Of a stretch of 64,000 nucleotides of DNA, positions 25,971 through 34,608 are shown piece by piece. The translations under genes and the position numbers were made by a program. The notes under the pieces were generated by a model, which ran no database searches, was not told the origin of the DNA, and saw only the letters and a list, made by a program, of their open reading frames with translations. Numbering within the stretch: the stretch's first letter is position 1; each line of letters starts with the position of its first letter. Origin of the DNA: Pseudorhodobacter sp. MZDSW-24AT (GTDB lineage: Bacteria; Pseudomonadota; Alphaproteobacteria; Rhodobacterales; Rhodobacteraceae); assembly GCF_002794355.1 (NCBI RefSeq), contig NZ_PGOI01000013.1, positions 124,001 through 188,000 on the forward strand. Reading direction: 5' to 3'.

Positions 25971-26972
25971 TCAGCACATGCTGACGGTTGCTTCGGCCTT
26001 CGCCTCGCAACGGTTACGCCCTTTGGCCTTGGCCTGATACAGCATGGCGTCCGCGACGCTGACCCACGCATCGACATCCTTTATGGCCGTAGTGCGCGAC
26101 GAGACGCCAAAGCTTGCAGTGACCGAGAGCGCGACGCCGTTTACCGTGATTGGCGTGTCGGCGATCTGGCGGCGCAGGCGTTCCGCAAAGTTCAAGGCTC
26201 CGACGGCATCGGTGGAGGGCAGCAAGATCGCGAATTCTTCCCCACCAACCCTGCCAAGGCTGTCTGCGTCGCGCAGCGTTTCGGCGCAGCGCTGCACGAC
26301 AGCACGCAAGACTTCGTCGCCCGCAGGATGGCCATGCGTGTCGTTGATGCGTTTGAAATGGTCAATGTCAAACAGGATTAGCGAGGCTGGCGCGCCATAG
26401 CGCAGGCTGCGCTCGAATTCGCTTTCGCAGGCCTCCATCCACTTGCGCCGTGTCATGGCGCCTGTCAGGCCGTCCGTGTTGGCGATCTGCCGCAACTCCA
26501 GCTCATTCAACACCAGCTTTGCGAAGCTTGACAGAATGGCAATCTCATTCGGGGAAAAGTCCCGTGGCTTGAAGTCTATCGCGCAAAGTGCGCCAAGGTT
26601 GTAACCATCAGGCGTTTCCAGCGGGATGCCCAGATAACTCCGAACGAAGGGTTCCCCTGTCACCATCGGATTTTTGGCAAAGCGAAGGTCCAATGTTGCG
26701 TCGGGAACGACCATCGGCTCGCGGCGCTGGATGGCATGCGCGCAGAAAGAAAGATCCCGCGACATCTCGCAGGCTTCCAAACCAGAGATCGATTTGAACC
26801 ACTGCCGCTTTTCATCAATCAAGCTGACGGCTGCGATCGGCACCGAAAGCACCTTGCGCACCAGCTCGGTCAGCCGGTCGAAAGGTTCTTCTGGCGGCGT
26901 ATCAAGCACATCATACCGACGCAAAGCCGCAAGGCGCCCGTCTTCATCTTTCAGTTGCCGCTCAGTTCTCAT
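25971..26972 (-). CDS. GAF-domain diguanylate cyclase
   Basis: 333 residues, no membrane segment. An N-terminal GAF sensor (about 20-160) has features of the free-methionine/redox type GAF (LIDEKRQWFKSISGL, SFCAHAI, GIPLETPDGYNLGALCAID). The GGDEF domain (about 165-330) has an intact active site G243-GEEF-247, metal-binding FDIDHFK, and an RxxD inhibitory site R234-D237 five residues before it. It should convert two GTP to c-di-GMP with product inhibition. The GTP-site and I-site are both present. Its start overlaps the 95-residue gene upstream by 11 bases. Confidence 0.92.
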   Translation of the reverse strand: MRTERQLKDEDGRLAALRRYDVLDTPPEEPFDRLTELVRKVLSVPIAAVSLIDEKRQWFKSISGLEACEMSRDLSFCAHAIQRREPMVVPDATLDLRFAKNPMVTGEPFVRSYLGIPLETPDGYNLGALCAIDFKPRDFSPNEIAILSSFAKLVLNELELRQIANTDGLTGAMTRRKWMEACESEFERSLRYGAPASLILFDIDHFKRINDTHGHPAGDEVLRAVVQRCAETLRDADSLGRVGGEEFAILLPSTDAVGALNFAERLRRQIADTPITVNGVALSVTASFGVSSRTTAIKDVDAWVSVADAMLYQAKAKGRNRCEAKAEATVSMC

Positions 26973-27249
26973 TTTGCTCCCTCAAGGCGAGGATCGTGGC
27001 TGTCAATTCATCCCGATACGACGCACAGGCATGGTCGACAATGGACCGCACTTGGCTTTCGTCCATGCCCGAGTCCAGAAGCGCAATGGCAAGGCCCATC
27101 AGCTTTTCGCTCTGCCGCTGGATGTTGGCGCGCAACACCTGCGGCACGTCGAACTCGGCAATCGGCCGCATCGCTGCGGCGACGACATTCTCTGGAAGAC
27201 TTCCGACCATCTCTGGGCTTTCGCTGCGCTGCACTTTCCGGCACGCCAT
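26962..27249 (-). CDS. Small protein co-transcribed with a diguanylate cyclase
   Basis: 95 residues from the ATG at 27249, not recognised. Helical: PENVVAAAMRPIAEFDVPQVLRANIQRQ, then LLDSGMDESQVRSIVDHACASYRDEL. The frame is open to 27444, but that stretch is AT-rich with promoter-like TTAAAG and TTAATC, so the shorter start is preferred; no strong ribosome site is seen. The C-terminus overlaps the GAF-GGDEF gene by 11 bases, which suggests a partner or regulator of that cyclase. Confidence 0.6.
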   Translation of the reverse strand: MACRKVQRSESPEMVGSLPENVVAAAMRPIAEFDVPQVLRANIQRQSEKLMGLAIALLDSGMDESQVRSIVDHACASYRDELTATILALREQNEN

Positions 27250-27450
27250 GTTGGAGGGCGGCCCCGAAGCCTCTGCCTGCGGGTGACTCGTTTGATCAAA
27301 GCACTCGTAACACTTGATTAACCAAACTTTAACACCCTGACTGACAGTCGATTGCGGCATTTTCAGGGCATCGCCCGGACACCGGGCGAAGGATCGGCAA
27401 AGGCCGCCACGCGCAGGCAGGAAAAGGCCCGGCTGGTTTTGCAAGCTGAG

Positions 27451-27477
27451 AAAAAGGGCGATCGAAATCGATCGCCC
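27451..27477 (-). terminator. Rho-independent terminator of the membrane cyclase gene
   Basis: On the minus strand GGGCGATCG-ATTT-CGATCGCCC (nine pairs) is followed directly by TTTTT. It lies 27 bases after the stop of the 7TM diguanylate cyclase and separates it from the small gene and GAF cyclase. Confidence 0.88.
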
Positions 27478-27503
27478 TCATCACACCGGCTTGGCTCTGC
27501 CGA

Positions 27504-29114
27504 TCAGGCCGACTTTGTTGACGGCACAAGGCTCAGGATCGCTGTCTTGGTGCCAATGGTCCGGTCACGGCCTCTTGTCTTGGCGATATACAAACGCTTG
27601 TCCGCGACATCATAGGCCTCATCAAAGGCGTCTTGCTCACCGTTCCATGCCGAGACACCGGCAGAGAACTTGATCGCAATCGGCGTGCTGTTGCCCAGTT
27701 CATGGCGGATCAGGTCGAGACGGACATTCAGTTCAATCTCGCTCATCCCGGGCAGCATCACCAGAAACTCCTCTCCCCCGGTGCGGAAAATGAGGTCAGA
27801 GCTGCGGAAGTGGCGCATCGCCGCCTCGGCAAAGCGCCGCAACACGGCATCGCCCGCGCTGTGCCCGTGCTGATCGTTGATCATCTTGAAATGGTCAATG
27901 TCCAGCACCGCAAGCAGGATCTCTTGTTCCCGCGCGTTTGCATCGCGTCTGAAGCTGGCCAGCCAGTTTTCCAAGGCACGGCGGTTCGACAGGCCGGTCA
28001 ATGTGTCGGTGGTGGCTTGCGTGCGCAGTTCATCCAGCAATGTCGCGGCGGCGCTGCGCCGTCTTTCGCTGTGGCGCAGCGCATATTCCAGATGCAGCGC
28101 TTGAAGCTTCAGGGCCGTCACATCCTTGAGCAGGATCATCCAGCCAGCAGGTTCGCCCGATGTCGAGAAAGGCGCCTCCAGCACGGCCACCTGCGCCTCA
28201 TAATGATGTGACGCGATGGGCAAGACTTTTGTCGCATCGCCCATGTTCTGAATCTTCGGCAGCTGCGCCAGAAGTTCGGGATGCCACTGGCTCTCGCCGG
28301 ACTCACCGATCAGCCGCAACTTGTCGGCCGCTGGGTTTGCGTTGACGATCTGGCCGCCTGCGCCGACGAACAACACGGGCTCCTGCAGCCGCTCCATCAG
28401 AACGCGGTTTCCAATCGGCAACAGGCTGAACATCTGATCCGAGAGCAAAAGCCAAGAAAAAGCCGCCGAAGCCAGCAGAAAGGCAAGCGGGGTTGCATCC
28501 AAGCCGAAGAACCGCACACCAAAGACCACATAGGAAATATGGGTGATGACCGGCAGCAGTGTCAAAGCCAGCATCGCCCTGAACCGGGTGCGATGCAGTC
28601 GCGTCGCAAACAAGGCCCCCTGCGTCATGATGGCCGTGCTGCAAGCCATGACGCCGTACAAATACCCCACGCAAAGGACGAAGAGCCAGCCCATGTCTTG
28701 CACGTCGCGTGGAAGCAAGGGGGCGCCACTCACTTCTACAGCCGGTCCGGCAAAGGACAGATGCAACGGGTGGGTCGCCGCAGCAGACAGCACGACGATG
28801 GGAACCAAGGTCAGCGCCACGCCTTCGGGCCAGCGGATCTCGCCACGGATGTTGTTGATGTAGCGGTAGATGAACAGGCTCCACGCTGTCGGCGTGACAA
28901 CGATGGCCAGCCAAGACAGGTTTGACCACAGCGTGCGCAGTTCCGGCGTCTGCGCGACCATGCCAGCGATCACCGCAAGAACCCAAGCTGTGCCGCCCAC
29001 CTGCGTCAGGATCAGGAACGGCTTGCCGTGAAACTCCGACATGCGCCCGACCACAATCGCCAGTGCCACAGATGCCACGCAAAACACCGCCAAGATAAGG
29101 ATCGTCATCGTCAT
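27504..29114 (-). CDS. Membrane diguanylate cyclase (7TM sensor, PAS, GGDEF)
   Basis: 536 residues from the ATG at 29114. Seven hydrophobic segments occupy about 1-225, in the layout of the 7TM histidine-kinase-type sensor. A PAS-like region follows (about 240-335: VLMERLQEPVLFVGAGGQIVNANPAADKL), then a short coiled coil and the GGDEF domain (about 365-536). The active site is G446-GEEF-450, with VLDIDHFKMIND for metal and an RSSD I-site at 437-440. It is expected to make c-di-GMP in response to a membrane signal. It lies on the same strand as the cellulose genes, 549 bases downstream of them. Confidence 0.92.
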   Translation of the reverse strand: MTMTILILAVFCVASVALAIVVGRMSEFHGKPFLILTQVGGTAWVLAVIAGMVAQTPELRTLWSNLSWLAIVVTPTAWSLFIYRYINNIRGEIRWPEGVALTLVPIVVLSAAATHPLHLSFAGPAVEVSGAPLLPRDVQDMGWLFVLCVGYLYGVMACSTAIMTQGALFATRLHRTRFRAMLALTLLPVITHISYVVFGVRFFGLDATPLAFLLASAAFSWLLLSDQMFSLLPIGNRVLMERLQEPVLFVGAGGQIVNANPAADKLRLIGESGESQWHPELLAQLPKIQNMGDATKVLPIASHHYEAQVAVLEAPFSTSGEPAGWMILLKDVTALKLQALHLEYALRHSERRRSAAATLLDELRTQATTDTLTGLSNRRALENWLASFRRDANAREQEILLAVLDIDHFKMINDQHGHSAGDAVLRRFAEAAMRHFRSSDLIFRTGGEEFLVMLPGMSEIELNVRLDLIRHELGNSTPIAIKFSAGVSAWNGEQDAFDEAYDVADKRLYIAKTRGRDRTIGTKTAILSLVPSTKSA

Positions 29115-29663
29115 CTGCCGACACCTGCCAAGTTGAGTGTGCGCAGCACCGGGCTGCTTTCCGTCTTTCACCCCTGCCCGTCAGGACCGAGATTCCTCTT
29201 GATGTGGCAGGGATTAGTGGCGGGATCATGGCAAACCCATGCCTTGATCGGGACAGCATTTCATGGACGAAAAACCTTAACGTCCAGCACGCGGCAACTG
29301 TGGGCCCGCGCCAACCGGATCGGCCACGCCGCCCCCACCCGTGCGGCGGCCAGCATCTGCCCGGTCAAACATCACCGGGCCTGCATCACGCGGTTTCTTG
29401 CACAGACGCACACAACGGGCTGCACTTGCCCGCAAAGGTGAATGGACCGTCTCCCATGTGGTCACGACCGGCCAAGGCCATCATGCCATCACGGCAGTGC
29501 TTGCAAAAAGCGCCGATGACATCGGATCGCAACAGGCGATCACGCGGCCATGGCAGGCCGGATAGAGAACGGCCTGCGCCTGTCCATGCCAAGCGCAGGC
29601 CGCCATGCCGCCCGATCGACAGTGTAGATTTGCGCCGACGTCGATGCGCGGCGCGGGCGCTCC
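29115..29663. other. 549-base gap between cyclase and cellulose operon
   Basis: No recognised gene. Near the operon end, GGCCTGCGC pairs with GCGCAGGCC (29571-29601, loop 13), a plausible terminator for the cellulose operon though without a strong T run. A minus-strand frame of 68 codons (29386-29592) with a CKHC pair and two more Cys is open, but has no convincing start or homologue in memory. The part next to the cyclase start is likely its promoter. Confidence 0.4.
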
Positions 29664-31154
29664 TTACCGCGAGGCGTCGAGCGCCATGTTGGTTTCCGTG
29701 GTTGCAAGCTGATCGTGCAAGTCCTGAAACAGGCTCCGCGCTTTTGCTCGGTTGCCCGAGTTCAGGTAAGAATAGCCACGCAGAATGGCCAGATCCCGCC
29801 GCAACTTGCCGGAAATCTGCTCCAGCGCATCGAAATAGCCAATGGCCTTGCGGTATTGCTTTTTCTTGTAGGCCAACACACCGCGTTGATCGAGGATGAT
29901 CGACTCTGTATCCACCCGCTGCTGATGGGTCAGCTGCGTGGTTGCGGCAATGCGGGCGGCTTCTTCTGTCATGTTCATCTTGAGATAGGACAGCGCCATC
30001 CCAAACCGCGCATCGCGCCGCTGATCGCCCGACAGGCGTGCCTCTGCACTTTGGAAGGCGGCCAAGGCATCCATCGGACGGTCCAGATTATAGGCGCACC
30101 AGCCACGCTCGGCCAAGCGCGACGGGGATGTGGCCCCATTCGTGGCCGCAAGGCATTGCGCACCGCTGCCCCCCGAGGAGCCGCCCCCAGTGTTCGCTGG
30201 CGGCGGCGGCGGAGGCGCCTCGCGCATCACCTCGACCACCACCGGGGCGCTTGCCACCCGCGCGGGGGGGGCCGCTGGGGCGGGCGCGGGGACTGGGGCC
30301 GGGGCTTGGGTCGCGGCCGGGGCCACGGCATTTGTGTCCGCAGTCTCGCGGGAACGTGGCCGCACGCTGGGCTCAGAGGCAATCGCAATGTCGCCGGTCT
30401 GCAATCCCCGGCCTGCCATGAGCCGCGCCTTCAAGGCCTCCAGATCTTCGGTTGAGTCCGGGAAACGCGAAGCGGCAACCGCAAACAACTCGTCCAACTC
30501 CCCTTGCGAGGCGACGGCATCAGACTTTTCCAGCGTGGCGACGATGTTCGCAAATCCGGTGCACGCCCGGACAATGGCGCTATAGGTGCCCAAGGCAGCA
30601 GAAGACGCCTGCTGCGCCGCCTGAGCCTCTGCAATCCGCCACGCATTGTTGACCCGATCACAGCGCAACAAACCGTCGGTGTTGCTGGCGATCTCCAGCG
30701 CCTCTGCTGCATTCCCGGCGTCCAGCGCCTTGTCCAGCAGGATCTGACCTTCTGCGGTCTCCAGCAGGCGGATCATATCGGCGGGCGGCACCCAATTCAT
30801 ATAGGCCGCTTGCGTGCTGCGAATGGTTTCGCGCGCTTCGGCCAATTGGCCCGCCGCAATCTGCCGATACACCGTGTCAATCTCGGTGGAGGGTTGAGTG
30901 ATGCTGAGGGTCCGCAGATCTTCCGGCGGCACCCATTCAGGGAATTTTGTTCTCAGCCGACGCAGCTCTGCCTCGACAGAAACCTGATCATTCTGCTGAA
31001 GATAGAAGTTGAGGGCCTGAACATCGGTGTAGCTGGGCGTCGCAGCGGCTGTCGGCGCCGGAGCTGGGGCCGCGCTCCCTTCCGGGGCGGTCTGCGCAAA
31101 CAGCGGCGGCGCCGCAAAGGTCAATGCCAAGGCAAGATATGCGTATCGGATCAT
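29664..31154 (-). CDS. TPR protein of the cellulose operon (periplasmic)
   Basis: 496 residues from the ATG at 31154, set by an ATGA overlap with bcsZ. A signal peptide (LALTFAAPPLFAQ) leads to helical repeats of TPR/SEL1 character (AGQLAEARETIRSTQAAYMNW; GQILLDKALDAGNAAEALEIA). A Pro/Ala-rich linker at about 260-330 precedes a second repeat block (YNLDRPMDALAAFQSAEARL, LRGYSYLNSGNRAKARSLF). It takes the place of the TPR part of BcsC, or BcsK, but has no C-terminal beta-barrel. It probably guides the glucan or holds the complex in the periplasm. Confidence 0.82.
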   Translation of the reverse strand: MIRYAYLALALTFAAPPLFAQTAPEGSAAPAPAPTAAATPSYTDVQALNFYLQQNDQVSVEAELRRLRTKFPEWVPPEDLRTLSITQPSTEIDTVYRQIAAGQLAEARETIRSTQAAYMNWVPPADMIRLLETAEGQILLDKALDAGNAAEALEIASNTDGLLRCDRVNNAWRIAEAQAAQQASSAALGTYSAIVRACTGFANIVATLEKSDAVASQGELDELFAVAASRFPDSTEDLEALKARLMAGRGLQTGDIAIASEPSVRPRSRETADTNAVAPAATQAPAPVPAPAPAAPPARVASAPVVVEVMREAPPPPPPANTGGGSSGGSGAQCLAATNGATSPSRLAERGWCAYNLDRPMDALAAFQSAEARLSGDQRRDARFGMALSYLKMNMTEEAARIAATTQLTHQQRVDTESIILDQRGVLAYKKKQYRKAIGYFDALEQISGKLRRDLAILRGYSYLNSGNRAKARSLFQDLHDQLATTETNMALDASR

Positions 31155-32245
31155 ATGGGCACACATTGAGGATAGATTTCTGCCTGAGCGACAAGCGCCA
31201 TGAGATGCAAAGTCGCGGGATAGTAGGGCTGTTCTGTCGTGAATGCGGGCATCGCTGCGCCCACATTACCCGAAGCGGCACAAGCCACCAAGCCTGCAAC
31301 CGCCTGATAGCCGCGATGCGGGCTGCGTTCGAGCGAAACACCAGAGGCACGCTCGAAGATGGTCGTTGCGTCTTCGGCGGGTTCCAACTCGGTGGCGGTG
31401 ACAAAGCGGCTGACGGCAAGATGGTCAGGCGTTCCCGACCAGACCGCAAAAAGTGGGACGCGGACGGCTTCATAGCCCGCGTTGAACGAAAAACGCTCGG
31501 GCGGCGGTCCCCATCCATCGGCGCGGATCGTCACCCAATCCGGGACAAGCCCCGCCTCGGCGATCTGCCCCATCAGGGTCACCCCATCATCGGCAAGACG
31601 TTGCAAGGCCGCATTGCCGGTTGCTGCCGCCAGTTCACGCATGGCGCGCGGCATGTAATAGGACGGATTGATGACAAGTCCCTCATCCGAGATGAAACCC
31701 TGCTGCGCGGGCAGCAACAGCATCAGACCGCTGCCATTGGGATGCGGCACACTGCACAGGCGCACCAGATCCTGCGCGATGGCCCGGGCACGGTCCAGAA
31801 GGGCTGGCCGTTGATAGCGTTCCGCCATCGCCGCCAAGGCCCAAGCGTAGAACAGATCGCCGTCGCTTGCATTGTTGTAATCGGGCACATGCGGACGCTG
31901 GTCATGCCGCCAACGCCACGCCAGAAGCGCATCGTCCCTTATGGCGAGATTTTCCTCGGTCCAGACGCGAATGCTTTCAAAAGCCTCGCGGTCGTCAAAC
32001 ACGGCTGCGAGTGTCAGCCCGTAGCTCTGGCTTTCCGAATGGCTGTCCGCATTCTGGAACCCGTCGATCACCCGCCCTTCCGGCGTCAGGCACAGCGCTT
32101 TCCAAGCACGCCAAGACTCTTGCAAAGGGTGATCGGCGGGGATCACCCCGGCAATCGACTGCGCCTGCTGCGACCAAGCCTTTGAGGCAAAGGTCAAGGC
32201 CGAACAGGCCGCAGCCATGGTTGCGACAAACTGGCGACGATTCAT
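31151..32245 (-). CDS. bcsZ: Endo-1,4-beta-glucanase, GH8 (cellulose operon)
   Basis: 364 residues from the ATG at 32245, with GGGAGC upstream. The N-terminus MNRRQFVATMAAACS is a Tat-like signal ending at KAWSQQ. GH8 catalytic regions are seen: Glu in ADSHSESQSYGLTLA and Asp in YNNASDGDLFYAWALA. BcsZ trims nascent cellulose in the periplasm and is required for normal fibre formation. It is coupled by ATGA to bcsB before it and to the TPR gene after it. Length is typical for BcsZ. Confidence 0.9.
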   Translation of the reverse strand: MNRRQFVATMAAACSALTFASKAWSQQAQSIAGVIPADHPLQESWRAWKALCLTPEGRVIDGFQNADSHSESQSYGLTLAAVFDDREAFESIRVWTEENLAIRDDALLAWRWRHDQRPHVPDYNNASDGDLFYAWALAAMAERYQRPALLDRARAIAQDLVRLCSVPHPNGSGLMLLLPAQQGFISDEGLVINPSYYMPRAMRELAAATGNAALQRLADDGVTLMGQIAEAGLVPDWVTIRADGWGPPPERFSFNAGYEAVRVPLFAVWSGTPDHLAVSRFVTATELEPAEDATTIFERASGVSLERSPHRGYQAVAGLVACAASGNVGAAMPAFTTEQPYYPATLHLMALVAQAEIYPQCVPI

Positions 32246-34608
32246 GTTCTGCTCCCTGAACGGCGGGTCATCAGCACAAAGAGCAGTGCCGGAATGATGG
32301 AAAGCAGCGCCAAGATCAAAGTCAGCGCTGTAAATGTCAAAGGCGACCAAGACGCGTAATTCCCAAGCACCGTGCGCATGTTGCGCAGGGACAGTGGCTC
32401 AAGCAACTCGGGACGCCGCATTTCTGACCAAGTGATCCAAGTGCGATCTGCCTGAAGCAATGCGGCCTGCACATGCGTATCGCTGCGCGCACTGCGGCGG
32501 AACGTGTCGACTTGCCGTGCAAGATCGGTCATCGCGATATTCGGCCCGGCAATCAGCCAAATGTCATTGGGTGTGTCCGGATCAAGCTGCAACAGCAAGG
32601 CCTCACCACTCTTGCCTTCCAGCCATTCTTCCAGACTGACCGCGCCCGGCAGCATAAAGGCGCGCAACTCCGCCAATTTCTGCGACACCCATGATCCCGC
32701 ACCACCCAGCGCGCGATCTGCCGCCGCAGAGGCAGGTGCCGGCGCGGCAGGCGCCGGGCTTGCAGCTTGGCCGCCCGCTGCGGGCGCCAGTCTGAAGCCC
32801 GGAGACGCGGGCACGGGCTCCGCCACAGAAGGCAAAGCACCGGAACTTGCCAGCGACGGATACACCGCATCCTGCAACATGCGCCGCGTGACCTCTGTCT
32901 GCCCGGTTGGAACCAAGCCCACGGTGTCAAGGCTCACGATGTTCAGCTGTGCGGTCACGTCATCTGCGACCAAGGGCTGCAGCAGCGCGCCGAAAGCCAG
33001 CAGGGCCGATGACGACGCCGAAGCATTCGGAACCACGACACTGGCGCCCCCCACGCGCGACAGACCGCGCAGCATATCGGCCTGCTGCATCTTGGGCGAT
33101 GGGGGCACGTTCAGGTTGCTGTCCGCCAACACCACAAGCATATCGGTCGTCCGCGGGGTGCAAGGCAAATCCGGCGGATCGCCGGGCACTGTCATCTCAA
33201 GGGTCAAGGTATTGATCCCCGGGTTCAGCAAATTCGCTCGGAAGCTGATGGACAGGGGCGGCAGAATCTCGCCGCCATCGCGGTCCAGCGGCAGCAGCCG
33301 GATCGTTTCGCCATTGATCTTCACAAGAAGCAGCGCGCCTTGTGCCAAACCAGCCGAAAACCCGTAGTGGATGTTGAATTCCGCTTTCTGGGATGCCAGC
33401 AGCAACCAGTCATCGGGCAAGCGAAAATCGATATCGCGCCTGAAGTAATGGGTATTGGCAAGAATGTCTGCGCTCCCCAAGGCCTGAAGCGTGGTCACTT
33501 CTCCGGGCGCAAGCATCGGAACATTGGGCGCATTCAGGCTGTCGGGAAGCATGGCAGAAATGTCAGGGCCGGTGTCCCCGACATGCTCGACCTGCAACAC
33601 GACAGCGCCGCCGGCCCCACGCCGCACCGAGGCCCGGGGCTCATCCGCGCTGATCAGGGCAATGCGCGCGCGCGCCTCTGGACCGGACTGCATGGCATAA
33701 AACGGGATCACCTCCAGTCGCGGCGCGCCCCCCAACAGATGCGTGACCCGGCTCGCAACTTCGCGGATCAGGCCTGCATCGGTGGTCTCGTCGGCAACGA
33801 TCTCGACAGCGCCACCGCGCGCCACCTGTGCCTTCATCGCAGCCAGAAAACCGTCTGCATTCAAGGGAATTGTCGCGGGATCAATCAGGATGCCGCTGTT
33901 GCCAAGGTCGACCTCGGTCCAGACCGCAAAGGAGGCATCCGGACCGCAAAAGATGCGATGCGCTTGAACAGCGCGCAGGGTGATGCTGTTCACACCGGGA
34001 ACAAGCGCCGTGGTCTCAATGACTTTCTCGGAGAAATCTCCGAAGCCGTCCAAGGTGATGACACCGGCGTCGGTTCCGTTGATCTGCACCGCCAAGGTGG
34101 ATGTATCGGGCAGGACGTTCACGCTTGATCGCAGCGAAAGTCGCAGTTCTGTCGGCGGGGGCGCCCCTTCCGGCAAAGTCAGCGAAAACGCGGCATCGGC
34201 CTCTTCCCCGCTCAAACGAAAGACGCGCGGCGTCGGCATGCTGCCACCAATGCGCACTTCGGTGGGGATATTCTGAGCCGACGGCGAAAGCGCCACAAGC
34301 CAGCCCTCTGGCGGCAGCGACGCGGCTGCGGTCTCGCCGGGCAGACCCGGCCCAGCCCCATCCCTGTCCAAGGGTTCCGGCGGAGCCACGGCCGCAGGCT
34401 GTCCTTCGCCAGCGGTCATCGGAGCCAGATCGATCCGGGGGGCCTCGCCCGTGTCTTCGGACGCTTCGGAGGCTGTTTGCGGGGCGGACGGTGACACCGG
34501 TGCCGACGGCGTCATCGGGGCAAGCTGGATCGTGGGATTGTCTGTGTCCTGCGCAAAGGCACCGGAGGGCATCAGCAGGGCAATGGCGAATGCACGAACG
34601 GCCTTCAT
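32242..34608 (-). CDS. bcsB: Cellulose synthase periplasmic subunit BcsB
   Basis: 788 residues. A signal peptide (AIALLMPSGAFAQ) is followed by a Pro/Ala-rich spacer, then paired carbohydrate-binding and flavodoxin-like beta domains (RIGGSMPTPRVFRLSGEEADAAFSL; DTSTLAVQINGTDAGVI; FYAMQSGPEARARIALIS). A C-terminal membrane anchor lies at about 752-782 (LTFTALTLILALLSIIPALLF). BcsB binds the glucan in the periplasm and its anchor is needed for BcsA activity. Start-stop overlaps of ATGA type join it to bcsA and bcsZ. Confidence 0.92.
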   Translation of the reverse strand: MKAVRAFAIALLMPSGAFAQDTDNPTIQLAPMTPSAPVSPSAPQTASEASEDTGEAPRIDLAPMTAGEGQPAAVAPPEPLDRDGAGPGLPGETAAASLPPEGWLVALSPSAQNIPTEVRIGGSMPTPRVFRLSGEEADAAFSLTLPEGAPPPTELRLSLRSSVNVLPDTSTLAVQINGTDAGVITLDGFGDFSEKVIETTALVPGVNSITLRAVQAHRIFCGPDASFAVWTEVDLGNSGILIDPATIPLNADGFLAAMKAQVARGGAVEIVADETTDAGLIREVASRVTHLLGGAPRLEVIPFYAMQSGPEARARIALISADEPRASVRRGAGGAVVLQVEHVGDTGPDISAMLPDSLNAPNVPMLAPGEVTTLQALGSADILANTHYFRRDIDFRLPDDWLLLASQKAEFNIHYGFSAGLAQGALLLVKINGETIRLLPLDRDGGEILPPLSISFRANLLNPGINTLTLEMTVPGDPPDLPCTPRTTDMLVVLADSNLNVPPSPKMQQADMLRGLSRVGGASVVVPNASASSSALLAFGALLQPLVADDVTAQLNIVSLDTVGLVPTGQTEVTRRMLQDAVYPSLASSGALPSVAEPVPASPGFRLAPAAGGQAASPAPAAPAPASAAADRALGGAGSWVSQKLAELRAFMLPGAVSLEEWLEGKSGEALLLQLDPDTPNDIWLIAGPNIAMTDLARQVDTFRRSARSDTHVQAALLQADRTWITWSEMRRPELLEPLSLRNMRTVLGNYASWSPLTFTALTLILALLSIIPALLFVLMTRRSGSRT

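Noticed and set aside
29204-29899. 231-codon plus-strand frame over the gap and the end of the TPR gene
   Set aside because: Arg/Pro-rich composition and overlap with the antisense TPR gene indicate a shadow frame.
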